Part shown: piece after piece, positions 1-8,740 of the stretch | How positions within the stretch are numbered: the stretch's first letter is position 1 | Layout of the letters: every line of letters starts with the position of its first letter | Assembly: GCF_005862305.2 (NCBI RefSeq) | Contig: NZ_CP054021.1 | Location: 1,364,001-1,428,000, forward strand | Direction: 5' to 3' | Length of the DNA stretch: 64,000 bases | From: Rhizobium indicum | GTDB lineage: Bacteria > Pseudomonadota > Alphaproteobacteria > Rhizobiales > Rhizobiaceae | Notes under the pieces: model-generated | What the model saw: only the letters and a program-made list of their open reading frames with translations | What the model was told of the DNA's origin: nothing | The model's database searches: none | Program-made: the position numbers and the translations under genes

Positions 1-171
1 CTCGACCGGATGGCGGATGCCGGGACCGAGGTTTTCGTGCTCGGCCCCTATCGCGGCAGCGATTTTTCCACCGGCATCGACGACCCCGCGCAACTGGCGC
101 AGCTGCCTGAGGACTATGCGGCGGGCATATGGACGAACGAGATCGAAGCGATCGGCAGGCTCGTGAAATGA
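1..171 (+). CDS. Glycerophosphodiester phosphodiesterase, C-terminal end (partial)
   Basis: Frame 1 is open from the window edge and codes for 56 residues before a TGA stop. The tail, with FVLGPYRG and a final GIWTNEIEAIGRL, resembles the C-terminus of rhizobial UgpQ-type glycerophosphodiester phosphodiesterases. These release sn-glycerol 3-phosphate from deacylated phospholipid headgroups, and the last strand and helix of their TIM barrel carry an IWTN-like sequence. The catalytic half lies outside the window, so the assignment rests on the tail only. A 47-bp palindrome follows about 60 bp after the stop and may act as terminator between this gene and the convergent PAS-GGDEF-EAL gene. Confidence 0.6.
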   Translation, partial: LDRMADAGTEVFVLGPYRGSDFSTGIDDPAQLAQLPEDYAAGIWTNEIEAIGRLVK

Positions 172-229
172 GGTTTGAAAGACGTCACATCGACCAGATC
201 GATGCGAGGTCTTTCAATGTTTCCTTTTG

Positions 230-276
230 TGCATGTCGTACTCCCAAAACCGCTGCACAGTTTTGGGCGACCTGCA
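230..276. repeat. 47-bp palindromic repeat, copy 1
   Basis: The outer arms are TGCATGTCG and CGACCTGCA, and the inner hairpin is CCCAAAAC/GTTTTGGG around a short loop. A near-identical 47-bp copy lies at 43160-43206. It sits between two convergent genes, so it could end transcription from both sides. Such palindromes are abundant in rhizobial intergenic DNA. Confidence 0.8.
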
Positions 277-2574
277 TCAGAGACTGCCAGTCTGCAGCAA
301 TGCCGGGATCTCCTCCGGGGAGACCGGCTTGGAGAAGCGGAAGCCTTGCGCCTCCTCGCAGTGGGCCTGGCGCAGGAAATCCATCTGGGCGTCGGTTTCG
401 ACGCCTTCGGCGAGAACCGAGAGCTTCAGCGTCTGCGCCAGCGAAATGACCGCCGAGGCGATGGCAACGGCGGTCTTGTCGCCCGGCAGGGCCTCGACCA
501 GCGAACGGTCCATCTTCAAGCGGTCGAAGGGGAAGGTCTTCAGCGCCGCCAGGCTGGAATAGCCGGAGCCGAAATCGTCGATCGACAGGCGCACGCCAAG
601 CCCCCGCAGCGTTTCCATCATGGCAAGCGCGCGTTCGGCATTCTGCATCACCACGCTTTCGGTGACTTCCAGCTCCAGCCAGCGGGACTGCAGGCGGTGG
701 CGCTCCAGCGCCTCGGCGACGTGGGTTGCGAAGTCAGGATCGGCGAACTGTTTAGCCGAGACGTTGACGGCAATCGTCAGCGGCGCCAGGCCCATGTCCT
801 GCCAGTGGCGCGCCTGGCGGCAGGCCTCGTTCAGAACCCAGAGGCCGAGGGGAACGATAAGGCCGGTCTCTTCGGCGAGCGGAATGAAATTGACCGGAGG
901 CACCCTGCCCTTTGCCGGATGGTTCCAGCGCACCAATGCCTCCAGCCCGGTGATGCGGCCGGTGGCGACGTCGACCTGCGGTTGGTATTGCAGGAACAAC
1001 TGCTGGCCAGTGATCGCCTGATGCAGTTCCTCCTGCTCGCCGAGCGGCATTCCCACAGGCGTGCTGCCGCCATCGTGATGCTGCAATGTGTTGCGGCCGA
1101 GCTCCTTGGCGCGGTACATGGCGCGGTCGGCATTGGCGAGAAGCTCTTCCGAGGTCGCGCCATCGAAGGGGAAGGCGGCAACGCCGATGCTGGAGGTGAC
1201 GGTGATTTCGCCATGCGCCCCACGGATCGGCCGGTTGATCGCCTTCTGCAGCTCGCGAAGGCGGCGCGTGATGCCGGCATCGTGGCTCGACTGGTGAACG
1301 AGCACCACGAGGAATTCGTCGCCGCCGAGACGCACCACCATATCGGACGCCCTGACGCTGTTGGCCATGCGGGCGGCGATCTCTTTCAGCACCTCGTCGC
1401 CGGCGGCGTGGCCGCGGCCGTCGTTGATGTCCTTGAAATTGTCGAGATCGATATAGGCGACGGTCACCTTGCGGTTGTTGCGCCGGGCCTGGTCAAGAAT
1501 GCTCGCCAGCCGTTCCTTGAGGAAGGCGCGGTTCGGCAGGCCCGTCAGATCGTCATGATGGGCCATGAAATGTATGCGGTCATCGACACGCTTGCGCTCG
1601 ATGGCGATGCCGGCGATATGGGTGGCGAGCGCCACCAGCGTCATCTCGTGCTCGGTGGGACGGCGGACTTCCCGGGAATAGAGCGCAAACGTGCCGAGCA
1701 CATTGTTCTGCGAGGTGGCGATCGGCGTCGACCAGCAGGATCGGAAGCCGAACGGCGCGATCATCGCGCGAAAATCCTCCCAGAGCGGATCAATCGTCAC
1801 GTCCTCGACGATCACCGTCTGGCCGCGCCAGACGGCGGTACCGCAGGAGCCGACCTTGGGGCCAATCGTGACGCCATCGATCAGGCGGCTATAGCCGCCG
1901 GGCAGATTGGGGGACGCGCCGTGATAGAGCCTGGTGCCCTCGCCGTCGAGTAGCAGCACGGATCCGTCAATCCCATCCAGCTGCGCCTCGATCATCAGCA
2001 CGAGCGCCTCGAGGATCATCGGCAACGGCTCGTTGCGGGCGATCATTTCCAGCAGGCTCGCCTGGCCGCGATGCAGATCCTCCTGGCGCTTGCGTTCGGT
2101 GATATCACGGGAAACACCGATCAGGCCGACGATCTCGCCGCGATCGTTGCGCAGCGGTATCTTCGAGGTCAGCCGGCATATCGGCTTGCGGGCGCCTGGA
2201 AGGGTGTAGGATTCCTCCATGTCGATGCGGGCTTCGCCGGTCGCCATGATCTGCTGTTCGATGTCGAAATGGCGGCACGCCGTCTCGAAATCGAACAGGT
2301 CGAAATCGCGCTTGCCGGTGATCAGCGCGGCGCTCTCCAGGCCAAGGCTGCTGGCGGTGACGGCGTTGGCGAAGACGAAGCGGCTGTCACGATCCTTGAC
2401 GTAAAGGAAATCCGGCAGTTCGTGGACGATCGCTTTGAGGCGCAGGTTCTCGATACCCTCGGAAAGGTGATGAGCGGTCGATGCCATCATTGCCTCCGTC
2501 GCGGCGACGATGCGTCGCGTTTCGGCCGTCAGGGCATCGGTCGATTCCCATCGCCTGGCACCCAATTCGTGCAT
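277..2574 (-). CDS. PAS-GAF-GGDEF-EAL cyclic-di-GMP signalling protein
   Basis: A 765-residue cytoplasmic bifunctional c-di-GMP enzyme with no membrane segment. Domain order: a PAS sensor near residues 50-165 (FLYVKDRDSRFVFAN, ending in ITERKRQ), a GAF domain near 180-330, GGDEF near 345-500 with DDLTGLPNRAFL and an intact RLGGDEF, and EAL near 515-760 with LEALVRWNH, DDFGSGYSS and LAEGVET. Both active sites look complete, so it could make or degrade c-di-GMP. The upstream open frame extends to 2790, but the ATG at 2574 is preceded by GGGGAG at good spacing and removes an unlikely N-terminus that would overlap the divergent promoter region. A sigma-54-like element lies about 180 bp upstream. 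Confidence 0.92.
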   Translation of the reverse strand: MHELGARRWESTDALTAETRRIVAATEAMMASTAHHLSEGIENLRLKAIVHELPDFLYVKDRDSRFVFANAVTASSLGLESAALITGKRDFDLFDFETACRHFDIEQQIMATGEARIDMEESYTLPGARKPICRLTSKIPLRNDRGEIVGLIGVSRDITERKRQEDLHRGQASLLEMIARNEPLPMILEALVLMIEAQLDGIDGSVLLLDGEGTRLYHGASPNLPGGYSRLIDGVTIGPKVGSCGTAVWRGQTVIVEDVTIDPLWEDFRAMIAPFGFRSCWSTPIATSQNNVLGTFALYSREVRRPTEHEMTLVALATHIAGIAIERKRVDDRIHFMAHHDDLTGLPNRAFLKERLASILDQARRNNRKVTVAYIDLDNFKDINDGRGHAAGDEVLKEIAARMANSVRASDMVVRLGGDEFLVVLVHQSSHDAGITRRLRELQKAINRPIRGAHGEITVTSSIGVAAFPFDGATSEELLANADRAMYRAKELGRNTLQHHDGGSTPVGMPLGEQEELHQAITGQQLFLQYQPQVDVATGRITGLEALVRWNHPAKGRVPPVNFIPLAEETGLIVPLGLWVLNEACRQARHWQDMGLAPLTIAVNVSAKQFADPDFATHVAEALERHRLQSRWLELEVTESVVMQNAERALAMMETLRGLGVRLSIDDFGSGYSSLAALKTFPFDRLKMDRSLVEALPGDKTAVAIASAVISLAQTLKLSVLAEGVETDAQMDFLRQAHCEEAQGFRFSKPVSPEEIPALLQTGSL

Positions 2575-2750
2575 GACGCCATTCTCCCCGCCGGCCGAAG
2601 GCCGTATCCCGCAATCGTCATCATTGAAATTCCCTTCAAAGTAGTCCTCATTTCCTTCGGCTTGCTTAAATGAAAGGGTGAACAAGACGACAATATAAGC
2701 GGCGATATCCTGCCGTCGCGCTCGGCCATAACGGCAATTTCGCCGGCCTT

Positions 2751-2800
2751 TGCCAAGCTTGTGCCAAAACAATTCATGCGGGTTTGGCACGTTTCCTGCT
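2751..2800. promoter_or_regulatory. Divergent sigma-54-like -24/-12 elements with an inverted repeat
   Basis: On the plus strand TGGCACGTTTCCTGCT at 2785-2800 has the GG and GC doublets at the spacing of a -24/-12 promoter. On the minus strand TGGCACAAGCTTGGCA (2766 down to 2751) does too. The two share an inverted repeat GTGCCAAA/TTTGGCAC (2761-2768 and 2783-2790). The plus element would start RNA near 2811 for the Tat repeat protein; the minus element would give the PAS-GGDEF-EAL gene a leader of about 180 nt. No activator site was identified. Confidence 0.45.
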
Positions 2801-2810
2801 ACGGCGCGTT

Positions 2811-4196
2811 ATGACAAGTGATCCCCGGATGCGCTCACGCCGCGACATGCTTTTCTTTCTTGCCGCCTCGGCCGTTGCGGGAGGGGCATCGCGCGCACTT
2901 GCCTCGCCGCTGACGGCGGCCGCTCAGCCCAATCTGCGCGGGGCGATCGACGCGGTGGACTATCGCGCCATTCCCGACAGCGGCGATCGCAAGACCCGCA
3001 ACCTGCAGCAGATGATCGAACAAGCGGCGCGCGAGAACGTGCCGGTCTTCCTGCCGCCCGGCACCTACCGGGTCTCCAATCTCACTTTGCCCGACAATAC
3101 GCGTATCACTGGCGTGCCGGGCGCCTCGCGGATCGTCTATACTGGCGAAGGCCATCTGTTTGCGGCCGAGAACGTGCGGCGGATCGAGCTTTCCAATCTC
3201 GTCATCGACGGCGGCAACCGCTGGCTTGGCGACTATGCCGGCGGGCTTTTGCAATTTACCGGCGTCGACGAGGTGCTGATCGACAATTGCGAGATCGGCG
3301 GCAGCCGCAAACACGGGCTGCAACTGGAGCGCTGCGGCGGGCGGATCGAGCGCAGCCGCATCTCGGGGGCTGCCCAATCCGGGCTTTACGCGGTGGATTC
3401 CAGCACCCTCTCGGTCACCGGCAATACGGTCTCGGATTGCGGCAATGGCGGCATCCTGGTGCATCGCTGGAAGAAGGCGGAGGACGGCACTGTCGTATCA
3501 GGCAACCGCATCTCCAACATCCGCGCCAATGACGGGGGCACCGGGCAAAACGGCAACGGCATCAACATCTTCCGCGCCGACGGCGTGATGGTGGTGAATA
3601 ACCAGATCTCCGATTGCGCCTTTACGGCGATCCGCGCCAATTCGGCTTCGGACATCCAGATCAGCAGCAATCAGTGCCGGCGGTCCGGCGAGACGGCGAT
3701 CTATGTCGAATTCGCCTTCGAAGGCGCCGTCGTTTCCGCCAACATGATCGACGGGGCGGCGAACGGCATCTCGATCGCCAATTTCGACGAGGGCGGCCGG
3801 CTGGCGAGCGTCACCGGCAATGTCGTGCGCAACCTGACGCTGCGCGGCCCATACCAGCACGAGGTCGGCTTCGGCATCGGCATTGCGGCCGAGGCCGATA
3901 CGCTGATTTCAGGCAATGTGATCGAGGGCGCGCCGCGGTGGGGCCTTCAGATCGGCTGGGGACCGTATCTGCGCAACGTCGTTGTGACAGGCAATGTGGT
4001 GCGCAAGGCGCCTGTGGGATGCGCCGTCTCGGTCGCCGATGGCGCAGGCACTGCCGTCATCACCGACAACATCTTCCAGGAGACCGCCGAAGGGGCGGTG
4101 CTCGGCTTCCAATGGGAAAAGAAGGTCTCCGGCGAGATGGCGGGCGGCGGCTCGCCCTATGCACAGCTGACTGTCGAGCGGAACCGCGTCTCCTGA
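2811..4196 (+). CDS. Tat-exported parallel beta-helix repeat protein (TIGR03808 type)
   Basis: A 461-residue protein that begins with a twin-arginine signal: SRRDML at residues 9-14, then an alanine-rich hydrophobic stretch and an ALA-S cleavage site near residue 31. The mature part is built of short repeats such as VSGNRIS, VVNNQIS, VSANMID and VTGNVVR, typical of a right-handed beta helix related to pectate lyases. It matches the uncharacterised family described as twin-arginine-translocated repeat proteins; substrate unknown. Start choice is uncertain: TTG at 2784, ATG at 2811 and ATG at 2829 are all in frame and none has a strong ribosome site. If the sigma-54-like promoter is real, 2829 is the most likely start. 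Confidence 0.8.
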   Translation: MTSDPRMRSRRDMLFFLAASAVAGGASRALASPLTAAAQPNLRGAIDAVDYRAIPDSGDRKTRNLQQMIEQAARENVPVFLPPGTYRVSNLTLPDNTRITGVPGASRIVYTGEGHLFAAENVRRIELSNLVIDGGNRWLGDYAGGLLQFTGVDEVLIDNCEIGGSRKHGLQLERCGGRIERSRISGAAQSGLYAVDSSTLSVTGNTVSDCGNGGILVHRWKKAEDGTVVSGNRISNIRANDGGTGQNGNGINIFRADGVMVVNNQISDCAFTAIRANSASDIQISSNQCRRSGETAIYVEFAFEGAVVSANMIDGAANGISIANFDEGGRLASVTGNVVRNLTLRGPYQHEVGFGIGIAAEADTLISGNVIEGAPRWGLQIGWGPYLRNVVVTGNVVRKAPVGCAVSVADGAGTAVITDNIFQETAEGAVLGFQWEKKVSGEMAGGGSPYAQLTVERNRVS

Positions 4197-4357
4197 GGAG
4201 AGCATTTGCTTTCCCGAGAGACGAAAATGCTCTATCTCTTTGTTTTTGTGACATAAAGTCAGCTTATGCCGAAGGCGGCATTTGCTTGGTTTCGCGCGCG
4301 GATAGCATTCCTGACAACGGCATTCGTTCCGTGAGTGGCTCCTTCGTCCGCCCCTTG

Positions 4358-4450
4358 CTCCGTCATGCTCGGCACAGGGCCGAGCATCTGCACCGTATCG
4401 ATCAATCGCCACGGGCATAGATCCTCGGCACAAGGCCGAGGATGACGGAG
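4358..4450. repeat. Mosaic palindromic repeat (CTCGGC/GCCGAG type)
   Basis: The outer arms CTCCGTCATGCTCGGC and GCCGAGGATGACGGAG are near-perfect complements, each containing a smaller hairpin (CTCGGCAC...GCCGAG). A related element is at 11611-11698. It lies in the 494-bp gap 4197-4690, in which I see no gene. Confidence 0.7.
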
Positions 4451-4690
4451 GGTGGGAGCGCGTTTCCGCCAAACTCGCACCGGCCTACGGAGGCACCCCG
4501 ACTTGGTGTCTGTCAGGCACTCGACTCTCTTCCGGCCTGTGAAAACCACCGCGCGGTTTGTACAACTGAGCACTTTTTTACCGGAATTGCTTGGCGCATC
4601 AAAAGCTTTCATCATCCCATAAGCGCCAGGGACTTCTCGCAGCCCGATCCGGCATTTACGGTCTTTGGACATATCGAGGGGATATCGTTC

Positions 4691-5356
4691 ATGCTGACAA
4701 TCTACGGGGTCTACCGATCGCGCGCGTCTCGTGTTTACTGGATGGCGGAGGAACTCGGGCTCGAATTCCGCTCGGTGCCGGTGCTGCAGGCAAGGCGGCT
4801 GGCAGAACCGCTCGCAACGGATGCGCCCCTCAATACGCATTCGCCTGATTTCATCGCCGTCAACCCGATGGCGCAGATCCCCAGCATCAGGGATGGCGAT
4901 CTCGTCATGCACGAGTCGCTGGCCATCAATCTTTACCTGGCACGCAGACATGGCGGGCCGCTTTCCGGCCAAACCGTCGAAGAAGACGGATTGCTGACGA
5001 TGTGGACGGTCTGGGCGGCGTCGCAGGTCGAACCGCTTACGGTGAAGATCGTGCTCACCTATGATAACGGGCTCGAAAACAGCGAAGGCGGCCAACAGAC
5101 GATCGCGGTTTCCTGCCGGTCGCTGCGCAAGCCGTTGGCGGTTCTCGAAGGCCACCTTGCCGGAAGGCAGTGGATCGTCGGCGACCGATTTACCGTCGCC
5201 GATCTCAACCTCGCCGAAGTTCTGCGCTACGCCCAGAGCGAAGAGAAGCTTTTCCAAGCCCATCCCAATGTCAAAGCCTGGATCGAGCGTTGCCAGTCCC
5301 GCCCGGCCTATAAGGCGATGCAGGCGACCCGCGGCAAGGAGCCGATCGAGGTGTGA
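4691..5356 (+). CDS. Glutathione S-transferase family protein
   Basis: A 221-residue cytosolic protein with the two-domain GST layout. The N-terminal thioredoxin-like domain starts [17 protein letters not shown] and contains NPMAQIPSI (cis-Pro) and [11 protein letters not shown], the glutathione-binding region. The all-helical C-terminal domain holds [15 protein letters not shown], the conserved N-capping/hydrophobic staple motif. GSTs conjugate glutathione to electrophiles; the substrate cannot be read here. The start is chosen at 4691 because GAGGGG lies just upstream and homologues start here. It converges with the LysR gene, only 3 bp apart, so the two genes are not one operon. Confidence 0.88.
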   Translation: MLTIYGVYRSRASRVYWMAEELGLEFRSVPVLQARRLAEPLATDAPLNTHSPDFIAVNPMAQIPSIRDGDLVMHESLAINLYLARRHGGPLSGQTVEEDGLLTMWTVWAASQVEPLTVKIVLTYDNGLENSEGGQQTIAVSCRSLRKPLAVLEGHLAGRQWIVGDRFTVADLNLAEVLRYAQSEEKLFQAHPNVKAWIERCQSRPAYKAMQATRGKEPIEV

Positions 5357-5359
5357 AAA

Positions 5360-6256
5360 TCACTGGAAAAGCGCGAGCGTGCCGGCCATCTCTTCGCGAA
5401 TCCAGGCCTTGAAATCCTTGACCTTCTTCGGCTCGCGTATGCCTTCGGAGGTGACGAAGTAGTGGCCGAAGCCGGTACGGGCGCGAATGCCGAAGGGGGC
5501 GGCCAGCCGGCCTTCGGCGAGCGCAAAGCCGGAAAGGGTCTGCCAGGCCAGCATGACGCCCTGGCCGGCGATCGCCGCATCGAGGCAGAGCGAGGCATCG
5601 TTGAAGACGTGGCGGGTTGAAAGCGTCGCGCCTGATAGTCCGGCCTCGCGCATCCAGACCTCCCAGGTGAACATGGCATGGCCGTCGATGATGGCCGGCA
5701 GGGCGAGGATATCGGCGGGTTCTTTCAACTTCGCCGCCATCTCAGGCGAACAGACGGGAAAGACCTCCTGTTCCAGGAGCAATTCGGCCTTCACGTCAGG
5801 CCATTTACCGGTGCCGACGCGGATGCCGATATCGACATCGCAAAGCGCCGGACTGACGAGATTGGTCGTTGCATCCAGCCGCAGCTTGATGTCGGGATGA
5901 CGCTCGGCGAAACGATCGAGCCGGCAGACCAGCCAGCGGGCGGCGAAGACCGGCGCCACCGATATGGTCAGGATCGTATCATCCTTGCGGCTGGCGATCG
6001 ATACCGCCGCCGAAAGACGGGCAAACCCCTCGTCGAGCGCCAGGAGTACCGGCCGAGCGGCTTCGGTGACGATCATTCCCCGGGCTGTGCGCTCGAAGAT
6101 CACCTGGCCAAGCTGGGCTTCGGCCTTGATGACCTGCTGGCTGACGGCGCCGACCGAGACGCCGAGTTCGTCGGCCGCTGCCTGCAGCGAGCCGAGACGG
6201 CCGACGGCTTCCAGCGCCCGCAGGCCGTTGAGATGGACCATGTTCAGGTTCTTCAT
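5360..6256 (-). CDS. LysR-family transcriptional regulator (GcvA-like)
   Basis: A 298-residue LysR regulator. The N-terminal winged helix-turn-helix spans residues 8-66 (LNGLRALEAVGRLGSLQAAADELGVSVGAVSQQV). The C-terminal substrate-binding domain, from about residue 90, includes WLVCRLDRFAERHPDIKLRL and DVDIGIRVGTGKWPDV, which resemble GcvA-group regulators. The effector is unknown. It is convergent with the GST gene and its upstream neighbour is a small ORF on the other strand, so its target cannot be inferred from gene order. Confidence 0.9.
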   Translation of the reverse strand: MKNLNMVHLNGLRALEAVGRLGSLQAAADELGVSVGAVSQQVIKAEAQLGQVIFERTARGMIVTEAARPVLLALDEGFARLSAAVSIASRKDDTILTISVAPVFAARWLVCRLDRFAERHPDIKLRLDATTNLVSPALCDVDIGIRVGTGKWPDVKAELLLEQEVFPVCSPEMAAKLKEPADILALPAIIDGHAMFTWEVWMREAGLSGATLSTRHVFNDASLCLDAAIAGQGVMLAWQTLSGFALAEGRLAAPFGIRARTGFGHYFVTSEGIREPKKVKDFKAWIREEMAGTLALFQ

Positions 6257-6430
6257 ATAGTTTTTCTATACCGCCTCAGCGTTATTCTCAATTGAAAATC
6301 TGCCTGTTGAGGCCGACATTGCAAGCATAGGCAATCCATTCGAACGCGGGGTGTGGGCGGATGGGACGGCTCAGCAGGCGCCAACCGCTTGCGATCATCC
6401 TTCTACGCCACTGAGAAAGCGAGGCATGCC

Positions 6431-6625
6431 ATGTCGTTGCTGAAGTTTTTCTTGAGACCTGCCCTTCAGGTGGGAGGCGCAGAAATTGCCCCGGCCTGGA
6501 AGGACGATCCGCTGCGGCATCCCGAGGTCGAGCGCATGTCGATGCGCGAAATCGCCGATCTGCCGCTCGGGATGCAGACCGGCTTTCAGGCGGAGGCCAA
6601 GCCGCCGCTGGCGAAATGCGCCTGA
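6431..6625 (+). CDS. Small hypothetical protein, 64 aa
   Basis: The longer open frame starts at 6353, but the most plausible protein begins at the ATG at 6431, giving MSLLKFFLRP followed by a charged, non-membrane sequence with EIAPAWKDDP and MSMREIADLPLG. The LPLGMQTGF tail suggests a conserved short protein of rhizobia. I recognise no function. Its stop lies 10 bp before a 271-bp inverted-repeat element. The ribosome site (GAGG) is weak. Confidence 0.45.
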   Translation: MSLLKFFLRPALQVGGAEIAPAWKDDPLRHPEVERMSMREIADLPLGMQTGFQAEAKPPLAKCA

Positions 6626-6634
6626 AAATATGCG

Positions 6635-6905
6635 AGAGCCTTTCCGGGTTAGATTGAAGCATTCTGCCGGAGCAGGTTTTCGTCAGGGCAAAGGCGATTG
6701 GCGACGGGCATACCCCACGGTACGTCCGAGCCGATCGCCTTTGATCCTGGCGGAAAGATGCCCGGCCCACCGGGTTGGCTGAAACGGGCCGGCTGATCGA
6801 CCGGCCGGCTTGGCCGTAGAGCCGGGCTACGACGCGCGCCGGCCGGTCGACCATCCGACTCCGTTTGAGCCAACAGAATGCTTCAATCTAACCCGGAAAG
6901 GCTCT
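6635..6905. repeat. Inverted-repeat element with perfect 32-bp terminal arms
   Basis: The left arm 6635-6666 and right arm 6874-6905 are exact reverse complements over 32 bp, beginning AGAGCCTTTCCGGG. The 207-bp interior has nested inverted repeats: a GCAAAGGCGAT block near 6690 against ATCGCCTTTG near 6738, and GACCGGCCGG-type palindromes near 6800-6850. It encodes no protein. It resembles a rhizobial mosaic element (RIME-like) or a MITE. The right arm ends 31 bp before the downstream start codon, so it forms part of that gene's upstream region. Confidence 0.8.
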
Positions 6906-6935
6906 AGGTTTCGCCCTGGCAGAAAGGGCGGAACC

Positions 6936-7289
6936 ATGGCCTGTCATGTCGATGCGATCTTCGAACGCCTGAAGCGGCTGGCGGCGGAAGCCGGGCTGCC
7001 TGATGTCGAGAAGAGCACCTCCTACGGCAATCCGGCGCTGAAGGTCGGCGGCAAGAGTTTTGTGGCGGTGAAGAACGCCGAGACGATCGTGATCTCGATT
7101 TCACTCGACGACAAGGATCACCTGCTGGAAATGGCGCCTGACGTCTATTTTCAAACCGATCATTATGTCGGCTGGCCGTATCTGCCGGTGCGCGCCGCCA
7201 TGATCGGCGACGAGGAATTGCGGCTGCGGCTGATCGGCGCCTGGCTGTTCCGGGCGCCGAAGAAGCTTGCCGCCCGTTTTACCGCATAA
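6936..7289 (+). CDS. MmcQ/YjbR family protein
   Basis: A 117-residue member of the MmcQ/YjbR fold (double-wing, DNA-binding-like, function not established). Typical features are the N-terminal FERLKRLAAEAGLPDVEKSTSYGNPALKV, then KSFVAVKNAETIVISI, and the TDHYVGWPYLPVRA strand-loop near residues 82-95. The start is at 6936 with GGGCGGA upstream. The longer open frame to 6810 runs through the inverted-repeat element and is rejected. The gene is monocistronic. Confidence 0.85.
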   Translation: MACHVDAIFERLKRLAAEAGLPDVEKSTSYGNPALKVGGKSFVAVKNAETIVISISLDDKDHLLEMAPDVYFQTDHYVGWPYLPVRAAMIGDEELRLRLIGAWLFRAPKKLAARFTA

Positions 7290-7341
7290 TTCAAAGTGTC
7301 ACGGCGTCCTTTGCGCGTCTGAAAAGACGCGCCGGTAGAGA

Positions 7342-7962
7342 TCAGGCCCGATCGTAGGCCAGCGCCCGCTGGACGGCGGGGCGCTGCAGCATGCGGGCGT
7401 GGTGATCGCTCGCCTTTTCGAACCGGGCGGGATCGACGCCGTCCGACGGCAGCCAGTCGGTCATGACGAAGAGATAGGGATCGGCGAGCGAATAGGCTTC
7501 ACCCATCACCCATGGGCCTTCGAACATCGTCTGCTCGATCAGCGTGAAACAATCGGCCATATTCTCAGGCACCTTGGCCTTCATCGCCTCGATGGCCGCC
7601 GGCTCGTCTGCCCAGCGCGAGCCGCGCGGGCGATGGGCATGGTTCACATGCACGGTCGAGCAGATATAGCTGTTGAAGGACTGCAGTCTGGCAAATTCAA
7701 AGGGATCATCGAGCGGCGCCAGCTTGGCGGCCGGCGCGCTCTGGGCGATATAGGTAAGGATCGCCGGCGTTTCCGTCAGCACGCCATAATCGGTGACCAG
7801 TGCCGGCACCCGGCCCTTCGGGTTGATCTTCAGATAGTCCGGCGCACGCTGCTCGCCATCGCGGAGGCTGATATTCTTGACTTCGAAGGCCAGGCCGGAT
7901 TCTTCCAGGGCAATAAGGCTTGCGAGCGCGCAGGTTCCCGGCGCGTAATACAATGTCAGCAT
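7342..7962 (-). CDS. Glutathione S-transferase family protein
   Basis: A 206-residue GST. The first strand MLTLYYAPGTCALASLIALEE carries the SAC/CALAS-type catalytic region of beta-class bacterial GSTs. NPKGRVPALVTDYGVLTETPAILTYIA gives the cis-Pro loop and the ETPAI glutathione-binding helix. The C-terminal helical domain includes YSLADPYLFVMTDWL. Likely role: detoxification or redox conjugation of unknown compounds. The ATG at 7962 has GGGAG upstream; the frame extends to 8052 but without support. Confidence 0.9.
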   Translation of the reverse strand: MLTLYYAPGTCALASLIALEESGLAFEVKNISLRDGEQRAPDYLKINPKGRVPALVTDYGVLTETPAILTYIAQSAPAAKLAPLDDPFEFARLQSFNSYICSTVHVNHAHRPRGSRWADEPAAIEAMKAKVPENMADCFTLIEQTMFEGPWVMGEAYSLADPYLFVMTDWLPSDGVDPARFEKASDHHARMLQRPAVQRALAYDRA

Positions 7963-8099
7963 GGTTCTAGACTCCCTTTCGGCAAGGGTTATAGCGTAGC
8001 GGTCGGTGCGCCGGAACTGGGGAGATTGGGTTTTGATCTTCCATTGGGACAAGGGTGGGTGCGTCGAGTGTGTGGGGCAATGATCGGTGTGCCGCGCGG

Positions 8100-8261
8100 C
8101 CCCCTCATCCGCCTGCCGGCACCTTCTCCCCGTTGGGGAGAAGAGACTTGTGGCAGCGCCTCACTTCCTCTCAAAGCGCCTATTGGGGAACCGAAGCCAA
8201 TCGGCTTGCTCCCTCTTCTCTCCATCGGGGAGAAGGTGGCCCGAAGGGTCGGTTGAGGGGG
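8100..8261. repeat. Mosaic palindromic repeat with two CTTCTCCCC hairpins
   Basis: The outer arms CCCCCTCA (8100-8107) and TGAGGGGG (8254-8261) bracket two hairpins, CTTCTCCCCG/GGGGAGAAG near 8125 and CTTCTCTCC/GGGGAGAAG near 8216. A structurally similar element is at 22059-22225. It fills most of the 372-bp gap between the GST gene and the next gene, in which I see no coding sequence. Confidence 0.75.
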
Positions 8262-8334
8262 TGAGCGGCAAAGCCGCGAATGCTCTGAGCGCAAGCGAAG
8301 GGCAATGTAGAGGCGCGCCAACGCCGCGAACCTC

Positions 8335-8691
8335 TCAGCCGCAGCCCGGCACATCCTCCAGCCTGTGCCAGACCGGAATGCCGCGTTCCCGGGCGATGCG
8401 CACGTCGTTGTCCGCCCCCTTGGAATCGCCGGGCAGACGCAGCACACCCTCGCAGAGTTGCAGCAGCCGGCCGGCGACCGGGTGGAAGATCTCTTCGTAG
8501 AGCGCATCGCCGACCGACCGGCCGCCGGCGGCGTGCCAGATCGGCAGGGCCACCCATTCGCCGATCATGGGCACATGGCCGGCTTCAAAGAGCGCGTGCG
8601 AAGGCGCTTCCAGCCGCTTCAGGTTGGCGGCCATCTTTTCCGGGTCGTCGCCCGTTCCGGACCGATAAGGCCCGGCAATCAAAATCAACAT
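8335..8691 (-). CDS. DUF4406 / nucleoside 2-deoxyribosyltransferase-like protein
   Basis: A 118-residue protein starting MLILIAGPYRSG, the nucleotide-binding N-terminus of the DUF4406 and nucleoside 2-deoxyribosyltransferase superfamily. ANLKRLE and GHVPMIGEWVALP follow, with a VLRLPGDSKGADNDVRIARERG helix that in relatives carries substrate-binding residues. The enzymatic reaction is not known for this subgroup. AAGGAG lies seven bases before the ATG. It is divergent from the DeoR gene, and the shared 143-bp region contains repeated GCACG half-sites, so it may be the DeoR target. Confidence 0.72.
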   Translation of the reverse strand: MLILIAGPYRSGTGDDPEKMAANLKRLEAPSHALFEAGHVPMIGEWVALPIWHAAGGRSVGDALYEEIFHPVAGRLLQLCEGVLRLPGDSKGADNDVRIARERGIPVWHRLEDVPGCG

Positions 8692-8740
8692 GATCCACTC
8701 CTTCGCTCCGCTTTATGCGTGAGCACTTTCCCGGCCTCAT

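Noticed and set aside
175..1953. 592-codon plus-strand frame opposite the PAS-GGDEF-EAL gene
   Set aside because: High GC gives long antisense frames; its protein has no family-like motifs while the minus strand has intact domains.
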